DNA of 64,000 nucleotides from Manis javanica. Taxonomy: Eukaryota; Chordata; Mammalia; Pholidota; Manidae. The notes beneath the pieces were generated by a model, which was not told the origin of the DNA, made no database searches, and was given only the letters and a program-made list of their open reading frames with translations. The stretch is taken from assembly GCF_040802235.1 (NCBI RefSeq), contig NC_133166.1, positions 5,084,001-5,148,000 of the forward strand, written 5' to 3'. Position 1 is the stretch's first letter. Every line of letters starts with the position of its first letter. The translations under genes and the position numbers were made by a program. This document shows positions 12,780 to 24,612 of the stretch, piece by piece.

Positions 12780-12965
12780 AATTTAATGCTTACAACGGCT
12801 CTGTAAGATGGCTACTGCTATCATCATTTATATGAATAACTGTGACTTAGAGTCTAGATAAGTTCTCCAAGATCAAACCAATATGCACTGAAACTGGAAT
12901 CAGATTCAAATTTCAGACCTAGTCCAGATACAAGGGCCACTATATCACAAAGCCTGCCAGCATTT
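12780..12965 (-). repeat. MIR SINE
   Basis: Reverse MIR: a 'taatgcttacaacggctctg' start, a 'tatcatcatttatatgaata' middle and a 'cagattcaaatttcagacct' end. Confidence 0.6.
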
Positions 12966-13565
12966 CTGCTGTATAAAATCTCAGTCATTTTTGAAATTGG
13001 CACTTTAGTCAAGGACATACTCATTTAATGAAATGTTGTTTCATGAGGTCTTTAGATTGGAAAAATAAAACAGTTTGGCATCTCTTGGAGCTGGAGTTCA
13101 TTAAAAAGACATATACTATGAGATGAAAACACATATCAGAAGACCAACTAGATTCCCTAGAGCATGTTTAATGAGTCTCATAAAACACATCCCATTACAC
13201 TTTATTTCTTAATTAAATGCTACATAAACTTTAAAAATACAGCATTTCTACTGTATAGCTGGCAATATCACTAATATCAAAGGATAGTAAGTAGATGTTT
13301 AAACCAGTGGCTTCCTGGCATCAAGTAGCTGATGTTTTCCTTGGGTGAAGAAAATAAAAGTGGAGCATAAGTGAAAAAACAGTTACCATTAGAAAGAAGA
13401 AAAGTAAGTGGGGTAGAAAGGAGCCATCACTTAGTTGTGAAGGGAAATTATCTGAACAGTGTTTGCTTATGAAACTGTTAGTCTGAAATGAAAGTCAAAG
13501 GAGCTAGCCATTTGGGAGTACTTTCTGCTGGAAAGTTTTAAAACCAAGTACAAAGTACAGAGAAG

Positions 13566-13590
13566 GAGAGAGAGAGAGAGAGAGAGAGAT
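13566..13590. repeat. (GA)n microsatellite
   Basis: Pure AG dinucleotide run of about a dozen units. Confidence 0.9.
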
Positions 13591-13811
13591 GCCCAAGAGA
13601 GCTGTGGTACAGAAATCTGCCCGATTGGGAGGTGGCCTAGAACTCAGCTCTCCTGTGGAGCTTCCCAGAGATAAATTTAAATACCTGGCACTACTTCACT
13701 GGAAGAAGAAATTGGCAACGATGGAGGAAGTGGGCCAAGCTGGGTGTGCCGCCACTGAAAGCACTAGTGAGGAGGTTAAAGCAGAATTTTCCTTTGGGCT
13801 TACTCTCGTAG

Positions 13812-14135
13812 GCAGTTCAGGCTGCTCTAACAAAGTACCTTAGACTGGGTGGCTTGAACAACAAGCATTCATCTCTCAGTGGCCTGAAGGCTGGAAAGGT
13901 ACCAGCAGATCTGGTTCCTGCTCAGATCTCCCTTCCCAGTTTGCAGAATGCGTGCCTTCTGCTGTATGCTGACGTGGAGAAGAGGCATCTGGCTCCCACA
14001 GCTCTGCTTAAAGGGGCACTCGCCTCATCATGAGGGCTTCACCCTCAGGACCTAATCACCTCCAAATCCCATCACCCCAGGTTTAGGTCTTTAACATATG
14101 AATTTTGTGGAGACACAAACGTTCAGTCTGTAGCA
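13812..14135 (-). mobile_element. MaLR LTR (MST type)
   Basis: Reverse-complement MST/THE1-family text: 'cagttcaggctgctctaaca' at the left, 'taccttagactgggtggctt', 'aggacctaatcacctccaaa', and 'tttaacatatgaattttgtg' followed by 'cagtctgtagca' at the right. A solitary, diverged non-autonomous LTR. Confidence 0.8.
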
Positions 14136-14587
14136 CTTACTCCTTACAGGAGCAGCATAATGTAAGGAGAAACCTAAGATAAAATACTGTGGCAGCATTT
14201 ACTGAGCCTCATACAAGTATCCTAGTGCAGCAGCAGTCAAGAGATGCTTTGTTGTTATTGTTTTAAAAGTAGCAAACATGCTGATTTTCAAATAAAATCT
14301 TTCAGTCATTTTCAGAACTCCAAGTATGTGAAATAAATAAATACAGAGGCTGTCTGGTCTTCGTGAAGAAAATGGCTCAACACCCATATGGTTCTGTGTC
14401 CTCCATTTCCATCTAGGATGCTCCTGAACAATAAATTTTCTTTTTTTATCATTAAAATTGGTTTAAATGAAATGATGGGATTACTAGATGGCAGATATTT
14501 TGTTTTTAGACTTGGTAAAAATCAAAACCAAAACACTGGCAACTTTATATCAGCTTCTATTAAGAAAAAAAAAAAGGCTATCAAACT

Positions 14588-15010
14588 GTTATGGGTTGTG
14601 TCCCCTGAAAAAAATGACAAAAGTCTTAACCTCCAGGACCTTCGATTCTACCTTCTTTGGAAATGGGGCCTTTGCAGAAGTAATCAAATAAAAATGCAAT
14701 CCTTAGGGTGGGTCCTGACCCAAAGTGTCTGTGTCTTTGTAAAAAGGGGCAATTTGGACACATGTAGACAAGTGTAGAGGGAAGACAATGGGAAAACTCC
14801 CAGAGAAAGCCGTCTCCAAGGCAAGGAATGCCTGAGGCTCCCAGCAGCTGGGGAAGAGACGTGGACCGGGTCCTTCCCTCACAGCCCTCAGAGGGAACCA
14901 GCCTGCCCGCGCCTGATTTTGGACCTCTGACCTCCAGAACTGTGAGACAGCAAATGTCTGTGGCTTGAGTCACCCAATCTGTGCACTTTGTCCCAGGAAA
15001 TGAGTAGACA
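14588..15010 (+). mobile_element. MaLR LTR (MLT1 type)
   Basis: Forward MLT1 text: 'gttatgggttgtgtcccctg', 'tttggaaatggggcctttgc', 'gggtgggtcctgacccaaag', 'ccctcacagccctcagaggg' and 'ctccagaactgtgagacagc'. The open frames in it are fortuitous. Confidence 0.85.
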
Positions 15011-15174
15011 AGAAGGAATATTATTGGTGCCTGACATCTCAAAGTCCGGGGAGCACCAGATAAGTGGACTCAAAAACAAAGTAAGACACTGTCTTTTCCC
15101 AGAGAAGGAAGACCGTCGACCTCAGTGAATCGCTCCCACATACCGGCAGGGAGGGGGTCAAGGTTTGGTTTTAC

Positions 15175-15310
15175 TCATCTCATTCTCATAGCAGCACTAA
15201 GCCATTGGTTATGAAGCCAATTCTATAGATGAGGAAATTGAAACTCAGAATCATTTGGCCTTGTCCAAGGTCCTACTACCAATAACTGGTGAGTCTGATT
15301 CCAAAAAATA
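15175..15310 (-). repeat. MIR SINE
   Basis: Reverse MIR core 'tagatgaggaaattgaaact' followed by 'ccttgtccaaggtcctacta'. Confidence 0.65.
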
Positions 15311-15649
15311 ATGATAGCTAGTATTATTGAGCATTTCCTTTGTCTGGGAGCTATGATGGGGGCTTGATGTGGGTTCACTCATTCAGCCTTCACAGGAACC
15401 CTGAGAGGCAGCAGCCGTGCATGTGAACTATTTCTCACTTGGTCACTTTTCAAGTTTTTAAAAGAATTTTTCTCAAGGAATTTTCTCCATGAATAGCTCA
15501 TGATTCTTTCTTAGATTAATAGTTTAAACAATAGTTTTATACTATTAATAGTCTAAACTATAGTTTTATTGCTGTTACAATATTTTCCAGTGGGGTATGC
15601 TGGTAGAAATGAATGTTATTAATTGTTACAAGTGATATGACACTGTTGT

Positions 15650-15890
15650 TAGAGTCCAGGCTCTACGTCCACCCTGCCTGCAGTTTCATCACTTGCTCTG
15701 TGACCTTGGACAAGGTATTTAATCTCAGTTTTCTGCCTTAGTTACTTTAACTGTATTGTGGGATAATAATAATTATAATCATTATAATCTCATGTCTGGT
15801 GTGAGAATTACATGGATTAATATATTTAAATCATTAAAATTAGCCTAGCTTATAATACATGTTAGCTCTCAGCATTATTGTTTGTTATTA
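15650..15890 (+). repeat. MIR SINE
   Basis: Forward MIR: 'cacttgctctgtgaccttgg', 'aatctcagttttctgcctta' and a 'gtgtgagaattacatggatt' end. Confidence 0.7.
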
Positions 15891-15939
15891 TCCCATTTTA
15901 CAGATGATAAATTTTGTCAAATGTAGTTTTTGCCTTTTT

Positions 15940-16065
15940 GGCCAGAAACATAGGTTTGCAAGTAAGGCTGACCTGGATTTGAACTGCAATTATGTCACCT
16001 ACTAGCTGTGTAACTTTCTGTTTTTCTCCAGGTGTTGGTGTCCACAACTGGGAAATTTTTAACTC
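15940..16065 (+). repeat. MIR fragment
   Basis: Forward MIR half: 'gacctggatttgaactgcaa', 'ctactagctgtgtaactttc'. Immediately downstream of another MIR of the same orientation. Confidence 0.55.
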
Positions 16066-18534
16066 AGTGTTTAAAAATAAACAAAATTTTGTGCTGCTCT
16101 GGATTTTTTAAGATTGCCAGAGTATATCTATTTTGAACCAGTGCAGTGGAAGATAACATAATGACCATTTTCTAAAATGGCAGAATTATTTTGAGTTTCT
16201 TCTGATGGTAAAGAACAATGAGCTTAGCTTTATGCAGGGAATGAAAGGGAGAAATTGAGAGGTGGGCTGGGGGAGAGGAAAAAAGTCAAATAAATTCATT
16301 TTAAGCTCAATTACATGTACAATGACTGATAATATGTACAATTTACTAATAACTTCCCACAGTTATTAAAACATGCTTTACAAATCTTAACATCTAGTCA
16401 AACATGGATATGGGCAGACTTTCTTAATAAAACAATTTGACATTGTAAGAGTGTTCATGGCTTTGCTTTGACCAGAAGGAAAGTGTCAATTTGATAGAAG
16501 AGATGGCATAACCAATTTGATCCTACTTGGGATCAGAGAGTGAGTTCTCCATCTCCAGCTTTGATTCAGTTATTTTGTCAGCCCTCACCTAAGGCCTCTA
16601 GAGCATAGCTTGTGTATAAATAAAGTATTTTCAGCAGTATTTTCCTTTAAGTTTTTCCTTTAATTAAAGTAGATTTCCTTCTTAAAGGGACATTCCTATT
16701 TGACACTGCTCATTTTCCTTCCTCAAAGAGAAGCCCTATTTTACTCTCTTTTATACTTCATGGGCTTCTTATAGGAATTAAATGAGGTGTTTGCAAAGTT
16801 TTTAGAGCAGTGGTTGGCAATGAAAAAACAATAAATCTTATTATACTTCCCTGGAAACCAGAGCATTACCTGTCTATGAGAAGGACCTGGAGGTGATTCC
16901 TTATTAGCAGCCCATACCTTTCAGTTTCTTGGGGAAATGCATTCTGCTTCTCTGTCTTTCTAACTATGAGATTTACAGGTGTTTTTTTTTTAAGTTAGTT
17001 GACTATGTCAAGGTCCTTAGATATTTTCAGTCTTATTTTCAAAGAGCAAAACCATGAGTAAAAAAATGAAAAAACAGAAGACCCTTGAAACAGTATGTGA
17101 CAGTGTGGTTATCAAAAACAGCAACATATTTGATTCATTCCTGAGCTGGAAAACAAATGCCATTTATCGATGTTGGTGTACGTTCACCTCTAGAAAAATT
17201 ATATAAAAACCTTGGAGCTCAACTCTGTAGGGAGCCATCCAACCTCCTCACTTCATCACTTCCTGAGAAGTTTGCCACGCTGTCTCCTGAATGACAAGCA
17301 CAAAAGGTTGGATGTCGTAAAAGAGAAGTTCCCCAGAGTAATCAGAGTCATTCCTATTGTTTTAATCAGTCCTTTACAAAGTTATTATGTAATTTTAAAC
17401 TAGGTACAAATTAAAATATGTATTTATACTCATCTATTTCTTCAAAAGACTTCAAGGTAGCTCATAGTAAAGGCCTTTCAAACAGAATAGGAAAAGATAA
17501 TGATGTAGGAAAAATACTATTACCACTTCTCAGGAAATAGCATGGCAGTGTAATCTGCATAAAATTGGGCTCTAAACTTCCTTGAAGCCCAGGCGAAAGG
17601 GAGTCTCTTGTCAGAAAAAAAGACATTATACGACTGTTCCAATCAAAAAATGGAGCCTCTGGTGATTGCATGGTGCTCTCCCGGGGAGCTTGATGTTTAC
17701 TGATAAATCCCGGAAGGTCAAATGAAGCCTCCAGGGCTCTGGCCTGCAACAATCCCACATAACACTGTCAAAGACTGAAATAAAAAGACGTGGGTAGCTG
17801 CTCAACACAATGCTCACACAACAAATGTTTTGTTCATGTAGATGACAGATGTTTTTGTTTTTTTGGCTGAAACAAATTGACCAATTGATTTGATATGATC
17901 AGATCCAGCCTGCCTGTGTCATTTTGGCTGATACATCTGGCTGTACACAGGAACACAATTTATCCAAATAGTCTTCTCCTTCCCCACCCCACTCCCCTCA
18001 TCCCCTTTCCCCAGAGAAAAGGGTTTATTTTTCTCGCAGGAAAGGAATCTGGAGCTGGGCAGAGGATGGGCCAGGGAGCTTCCTGATGACAAAGGAATCC
18101 AGGCTCTCTCTTGATTTTCCTTCCTTCCTGTGGGGCTTGTTTACTCAGCTCTGAAAGGCAGATATTTCATCTCTAGGTGTAAGTCTGTGTTCCAGCCAGG
18201 AAGCAGGGAGGACGGTTAATACAAGCACTTAGCAAGCTTTCTAGGGCGTGTATCTCACCAGGCAGAACTCAGTCACATGGCCACTTCTAGCGGCAAGGGA
18301 ACCTGGAGACGTGGGCATTGTTAACTGGGCATCATGATACCCCCCAAAAAATTGAGTGTTTGTTGCTAAAGAAGAAAGGAAGAGTGGATACTGGGTGCAC
18401 AATTGACAATATTTACCATATAGCATTTGACTCCTTTCCTTGGAAAAATAAAGTAAGGCATATCAATTTCCTTATTCTCATACCTTCTCTGAATTTCAAA
18501 AAGGAAGGATGTGTGTGGGTGATTTTTAAATAGA
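16066..18534. other. No gene recognised
   Basis: Mostly unique AT-rich DNA, with short A and T runs, no splice-bounded conserved frame and no repeat I can name with confidence. Short open frames here (about 60-100 codons) show no protein-like conservation pattern. Confidence 0.35.
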
Positions 18535-19385
18535 CTGGTTATACATAGTTTAGATTTACAGAAAAATAGAGAAGACAGTAGAGTCCCTATAGTTTCCCTT
18601 ACCCAGCTTCTCCTCATACTTTATAGTATGGCACATTTGTTGCAATTAATGAAACAATATCATTAACTAAATAAAGCTCATAATTATTCATATTTCCTCA
18701 GTTTCACTGAATGTCTTCCTCTGTTCTAGGATCCTACCCAGGGCATCACAGGACATCTAGTTGTTGTGTGTCCTTAGGTTCCTCCTGGCTGTGACAGTTT
18801 CTGAGACTTCCCCTGGGTTTGATGACCTTGACCATTCTGGGGAGTACTCCTCAAATATGTTTTAGGAATCTTCTCCAGTGGAACATATCTGATGTTTTTC
18901 TCATGATTAGACTAGAGTTATTCATTCTTGGGAAGAAAGACGACAGAGGTAAAGAGCCATTTTGATCCCATCATATAAAAAGGTGCATACTGTCAGTGGG
19001 GATACTCATCTTGACCATCTGATTGAGGTAGTGTGTGTCAGGTTTTTTGTGACAAAGTGATACTTTTTTCCCCTCCCTTTCCAAACTGTGTACTTTGGAA
19101 GGAAGTCACTTTACATAACCCACCTTTAAGAAGGAAGAGTTATTCTCTCCCTCTTGGTGGTGGACTAGAATTTGTATCCATTATTTGGAATTCTTATGTG
19201 AGGGAGACTTGTCTCTTCTCCCTTATTTATTTTTTCAATTGTTTCTTTATCAGTGTGGACTCCTGGGGACATTTATTTCACACTTTGGGTTTCTACTCCA
19301 ATTCTACTTTATTTTGTTGCTCAGATTGTCCCAGTTTTGTCCATTGGGAATTCTTTGAATTGATTTCTTTGATATGCCCTTTGAC
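18535..19385. mobile_element. Old L1 3'-UTR (same family as 85-430)
   Basis: Long stretch matching an old L1 3'-end consensus as I remember it: 'tagatttacagaaaaataga', 'tgtgacagtttctgagactt', 'gatgtttttctcatgattag', 'atttggaattcttatgtgag' and 'ttttgttgctcagattgtcc'. It is a larger, independent copy of the fragment in the SLC36A4 intron. Confidence 0.65.
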
Positions 19386-20765
19386 CTAGTCCCAACAATG
19401 CAGGTTGTTTGTTTCTGAATACTTCTTTTTTCAGTCCAAAATGCTACAAGCTCATCTGACTTCCTGCCACAGTTCTAGAAACAGCCATTTCTCCAGTGAG
19501 GAGGGAAGGACTTTCAACACATTGTTTTTTCCACTTTACAACTGATATAATTGAGGCAGATTAGGCAACTCATTTAAGTTTCCAGGGCTAATTGTTAATA
19601 AAATTAGTATCAGATTCCCAGGGTTTTTCCACTAGACCGTAACTTTTATCTGCTTATTGAATAAATCTCATTAAGATCTATACAGAAAGTTCAACAAAGC
19701 ACAGGACTCCCAAAAGTCCTTAGTGTAGAACCCCAGACATATCCCTGAGAATTAGTTGTAAACGTTGAAATCTAGTGAATGTCACACTCTAAAGGAAAAG
19801 AAGAAATACAGGAGTATTGAAAAGACTCCCATGCAATCTTAGCTAATCCACCAAGAAGCTGTCATTTTTCAGAGAATCAGGGTCTCCGTGGGAGTCTGAG
19901 TAGTTCTCGGGAGCAGGAAAGGGCCCCCGATGGGAACGCAGTCTCTGCTAAGGCTGCAGGGATCCTGCGTGTGGCTCCAGGCAGACGGCCAGGTCTTACC
20001 CTTTAGGAAGCTGGCTTTCTGTGTGTAAGCCTCGGGCTCTCCTGCACATGATTCCAAACCTACAGGAAGCTATGGACGCCCTTGGGAGCAGGCAACATAG
20101 AAGTGGCTCAAAATAATTGAGAATGTTTTGGGCATAAGGTCAGCTTTCTGAATCAAGTTGGGGATTATTACAAAACCTGTGCAGTTAAATCTCTCAGACA
20201 TTTTGGAGGCTCAGCACAGTACCTGGAAAAGATACTAAACCTGCCACACTGAGGATGTAGGCATGAAGTGTGCTTTTTCCATGATTAAAGCTCACTTATG
20301 TTGACATCCTATCACCTGGGGCGGGGAAAGCATTTGTTAATCAAAGTGTACCAGCGGGATTGACCATCCTACACTCTGTTCCCCATGGATTTCTTTTCCT
20401 GAGAGCTTGTTTGGGGTTTCTCTGGGGTGGGTGGGGGGGCGTAGCTATTTGTATACCCCTGACCAAAGAACAGTCTGCTCCTCCTCTATGGAGGAAGGTC
20501 ATCCTCTTTGCACATGCAGCTTCGGGAGGCGTACACATGGAGCAGAGGAAGGGGACCCCCGCCTAGCCAGCCAGATCCCCCAAGTCAACCCCGGCAATCC
20601 ATGGGGTGACAGATATCCCAGCCAGATCATCCTCACATGCCACTGATTTCTTTTCTTGAAAAATTCCCTAGTGTGCTGGCCCAAAGTCCCCTCAAGGAGC
20701 TCCCATTCTCCCATCTCAATTTAATTTCCTACCAGTACTTTATTGCTGTATTAAATATACCTTTT
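19386..20765. other. No gene recognised; faint MIR at about 19530-19650
   Basis: Unique DNA with a degraded reverse MIR (a 'tataattgaggcagattagg' phrase). The GC-richer 19900-20700 part gives overlapping short frames on both strands, which argues against any of them being genuine. Confidence 0.35.
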
Positions 20766-21090
20766 TTCTAATTTTTTATTAAGGTATTGTTGATATACAC
20801 TCTTTTGAAGGTTTCACATGAAAAAACAATGTGGTGACTACATTTACCCGTATTATCCAGTCCCCGCCCATATTCCAGTGCAGTCCCTGTCCATCAGTGC
20901 AGCAAGATGCCACAGATCCACTATGTGCCTTCTCTGTGCTACACTCTTCTCCCCATGATCCCCCCACACCATGTGTGCCAATCATGATACCCCCTCATCC
21001 CCTTCTCCCTCCCTCCCCACCCGCCCTCCCACACCCCTCCCCTTTGGTAACCACTAGTTCATTCTTGGAGTCTCTGAGTGTGCTGCCTAA
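20766..21090 (-). mobile_element. L1 3'-UTR fragment, relatively young type
   Basis: Reverse-orientation L1 3' UTR: 'ttattaaggtattgttgata', 'gaaggtttcacatgaaaaaa', 'gtccatcagtgcagcaagat', a C-rich tract around 20990-21045, then 'tttggtaaccactagttcat'. It is less diverged than the other L1 pieces. It may be an older relative of the young element at 60859-64000, whose own 3' UTR lies outside the window. Confidence 0.65.
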
Positions 21091-21444
21091 ATGTACCTTT
21101 TTAAAAGTTCATTTCGTACGGATCCCCTTGCCCTCTCCAGTGTACTGTGTGTGCCTGTCGCCAGCATGTTCAGAGGCCCCACATGAAAAGCAGGATAAAA
21201 CTGGGTGATAAATCATCTCCATCCTTGCTTGTACCTTACTCTCTATTTTATTTCCCTCTGTGATTTCATCATAAACAATAGATCAGATATTTTAACATTT
21301 TTGATAAATGTCACAGTTCCTAAAGAGGCACATTTGAAGCTCTAAATATATATGATAATTGCCTGAGTTATATTAAACAAGTATGTTCAGTTCTGACCTT
21401 CGCCTCTGGGGGTATTTAGTATTGAACCTTGGTGAGTATTAGCG

Positions 21445-21985
21445 AGGATCTGTATTGGTTAGGGTCCAGCAAGGACACAGAAACCACACCAGCTATTATA
21501 TAGAGAGAGAATTTAATATAAAGGATCGTTAGCTAGGTATCAAGAATTTTTGACTAGGTAACCACAAATTGAGAAAGAGAATAATAAGGTATCACAGAGG
21601 TGGCAAATGCAGGAAGCAGCTGCCACCCAGGGCTGGGGGAACAGAGGGATGAGGTTGTGTTTATTAAAATTTAGATGCTGAAGAAGAGCCGTAAGTTGGG
21701 CCTCTGAAGAGGGGGTGCTGCTCAGCCGGTTCTGGCATTGCTGTGCTTAGCATAGGGGCCCCACGGACCTGAGCCCCACACTTCCTAAGAGGAGGCCCTG
21801 GTTGACTGGTGCTGGAGTCTCTGAGGGGGTACAATCAGTCTGGCTCTATGAGTGTTGGAAAAGCTGCTGATTCCGGGAAGAACTGTCACTCCTGGGCAAA
21901 AAAGGACACATGACTGGGGGGCCCTGGAAGGAAGGGACAACAGGAGGTGAAGATTGGTGGTTACAAGAACCTTCTCTGGATTCAG
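21445..21985. repeat. Interspersed repeat, family not named
   Basis: The phrases 'ggttagggtccagcaaggac', 'taaggtatcacagaggtggc' and 'aagcagctgccacccagggc' are ones I associate with a dispersed mammalian element, but I cannot assign class or orientation. No coding content. Confidence 0.35.
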
Positions 21986-21989
21986 AAGA

Positions 21990-22165
21990 ACTGCTTTTGA
22001 GACTCAGCTCTGCCACTTCCTAGCTCTGTGACCTTGTGCAAGTTGGCCTCAGTTTTCCTGCACATAAAATGGGACTAGTATCCTTTATCTGATATACCTT
22101 ATCTGACAGTCAAAAGTGACAGTCTATATAAAGTGCTTGGCAAAGAACCTTGTATGCAAATTGCT
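21990..22165 (+). repeat. MIR SINE
   Basis: Forward MIR with clear core: 'ctctgccacttcctagctct', 'gtgaccttgtgcaagttggc', 'aaatgggactagtatccttt', 'aaagtgcttggcaaagaacc'. Confidence 0.85.
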
Positions 22166-22197
22166 CCTATTGCTACTAATAAATGCAGAGGCTTTAA

Positions 22198-22407
22198 ATC
22201 AATGCCTCTCAATCTAGGATGGTTTTGTTCCCAAAGGGACAAAAAAAAACATATTTTTGATTGTTATGTTTTGGGGACAATGCTGTGGCACCTAGTGGGT
22301 AGAGGCTGAGGGTCCTGCTAACACTCTGTAGTGCACAGGACAACACAGAATTATCTAGCCCAAAATGTCACCAGTGCTAAAGTTAAGAAACTCTGGTTTA
22401 ACTAAAG
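22198..22407 (+). mobile_element. MER20 DNA transposon remnant (hAT-Charlie)
   Basis: Almost full-length MER20 (consensus about 219 bp): 'atgcctctcaatctagg' start, 'ggcacctagtgggtagaggc', 'tgctaacactctgtagtgca', 'agaattatctagcccaaaat' and 'ttaagaaactctgg' end. Non-autonomous, no transposase. Confidence 0.85.
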
Positions 22408-23054
22408 ACAAAGATTATGTTCTAGCAACTATGAAGGAACAGATTCAGAGGGAGGAGAGCCCAGGGATGATCAGTCGTCTAGGCACACTGGGCACACTGC
22501 GGACGAGGGCCTGCAGGGGTGGATGGATTCGGCTTAGAGCGGGGCGAGGAGGGCATTCTGGGCCAGGAATGACAGGGCAACACTGGAAGGTGGGACCTGG
22601 CCATCTTCTCTACTTTTCTTACGAAGTTGCCAATCCAGACCCGCAGAGAAAGGGAGTGCCGAATGTAAGTCTCCATCCAGGCTGCTTTCCTAACATCAAT
22701 CTCCCACAGCCACCTGTCATCATTTGGGGAAGACGATGTCCCTGCAGGACAATGTTCCTATGGTCCTGTCAGTCAGCATTTCGCACAACCAACACTCTAG
22801 CCAGAAAAACCTCCCACGATGAGGGGAGACAGATGAGGAGCTGCAGCTGCCTTTACAGAATCCTGCCTTCTCAAGTCGTTTCTCTTCTAGAGACGTGATC
22901 ACCTTCCAGCGCCACGGTCTTCCCAAGAAGCTCATCATTCTGGCTAAACCCAAGCTCGGCAAATCAACTGGGCTTTGGACTCCATATTCCACCTCATGCA
23001 AATAACCTTACATAGTCACTATTTAAGAGACAACGATTGCAATGATTGATTCTC
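22408..23054. other. No gene recognised
   Basis: A 177-codon open frame begins inside MER20 (22365) and runs through GC-richer unique sequence to 22898. It has no recognisable domain and opposing frames overlap it, so I treat it as chance. Confidence 0.4.
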
Positions 23055-23815
23055 AGTTGTTTGTTTTTGGTGTCAAATCCAAAAAGTCATTGCCGAGACT
23101 GATGCCAAGTTGCTTACCCTCTATGGTTTTCATAGGAATTTTACTGTTTCCAGTCTTATGTTCAAGCTATTAATCCATTTGAGTTGATTTTCTCTGCACC
23201 CCCATGATCACTGCATTCTTATTCACAATTGCCAAGATAGGGAAACAACCTAAGTGTCAATGAAAAAATGGATAAAGAAAGTGTGAGGTGTATCTATATG
23301 TATAAAACTGACTATTATTTACACATGAGAAAGAAGGAAATTCTGCCATTGGCAACAACATAGTTAGAACTTGAGAGCATTGTGCTAAGTGAAATAAGAA
23401 GACAGGGAAAATATGGCATTATATCACTTTTACATGGAATTCAAAAGAGCTGAATTCATAGAAACAGAGACTAGAATGGCCGTTACCAGAGTCTGGGGTG
23501 TAGGGGAAATGGGGAGATGTTGATCAAAGAATACCGACTTCCAGCTATACAGTGCATACATTTGGAGAACCTAATGTACAGCACAGTGATTATAGTTTGT
23601 TCCTGTATTACAGCTTGGAAGTTCCTAAGGGAGTAGATCTTGAATGTTCTCACCACAAAGAAGTAATGGTACTAATGTGACATGATAGATGTGTCATTTA
23701 ATGCTCTGGCAGTAATCATTTTGCAATACATAAGTTTATCAAATTGATACTTCATATCCCTTAAACATACCTAGTGTTACATGTCAGTTATATCTCAATA
23801 AAGCTAGAGGGAGGG
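23055..23815 (+). mobile_element. L1MA insertion with inverted 5' segment
   Basis: The right part (about 23206-23815) is a forward L1MA 3' end: 'tcacaattgccaagataggg', 'ctaagtgaaataagaagaca', 'gtctggggtgtaggggaaat', 'ttgaatgttctcaccacaaa', then the terminal 'tatctcaataaagctaga'. The left part (about 23055-23205) is a more 5' piece of ORF2 in reverse: 'aatccaaaaagtcattgccg', 'tattaatccatttgagttga'. The junction at about 23205 is the classic structure of twin-primed L1 integration. Confidence 0.75.
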
Positions 23816-24489
23816 CGGGGGAACCCTCATCACAGTCAAGCCTGAGCCATAAGTCAGTTGCCTGAGAGTTATCATGTTTTAGAAGACCTGAGTCAAGGAA
23901 TTGGGTTGAGGGTCCATCTCTGCTACCAATAAACAAGGTGACTTTCCTTGAAAAAGTCCATGCATATTTCATTTTCTTGGTTTCCTCACACTGAAAATAA
24001 GTTATTGGAAAAGGGCTTGCTCAGATTATTTCAGAGTGTGAATTTCTAAGGTTTTATCTTGCTGTTGCTTTTCAGAAACTGAAATTCCCAGGTGTGGGGA
24101 AAATGAAGTTCCTATGGCCAGGATCCTCACCTGCCCCTAAACTGTCTGATGATGTAACCGGCCTGCTGCTAGGCTAATGCTTCCACACCCATAGGCAATA
24201 CGCTATTATTGACCGAGTTGCTATACAAAGAGCTCTGCCCAGTATTTGGGTGGAGGCAGAGGCAGAGATGGATTATGGACTGCAGACTTCTGGATTCTAG
24301 TGCTCAACCTACCACTGTGAGGATAAAGCTAGGTACATATCTTTTTACCCCAAGAACATTCTGTTGTCATTTTTTAGTCTCACTGAATCCATGGTGAACT
24401 GGCCTGTGGCTGGAACCCTCTGGTGAGACACCAGATCTTCTTTCCTAATGGTAGGAGACACTATGGAGCTGTGTGCTTTCATTTAGCCT

Positions 24490-24612
24490 CCTTCACCTGT
24501 TGGAGAGGAGACTCCACGAGAACAGGGGCTTACTGTTCATGGCTGCATCCTCAGTACTAGAGAAGTTCCTAGCTCACAGAAGGCAATCTGTAAATATCTG
24601 TTGAATGTTGAA
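24490..24612 (+). repeat. L2 LINE 3' end
   Basis: Forward L2: 'gactccacgagaacaggggc', 'ttcatggctgcatcctcagt', 'tagctcacagaaggcaatct', then 'aaatatctgttgaatgttg'. Confidence 0.75.

Noticed and set aside
14388-15079. Frames of 129 and 138 codons on opposite strands
   Set aside because: Both lie in or run into the MLT1 LTR at 14588-15010.
22365-22898. 177-codon plus-strand frame
   Set aside because: Starts inside MER20 and has no domain or exon-like boundaries.
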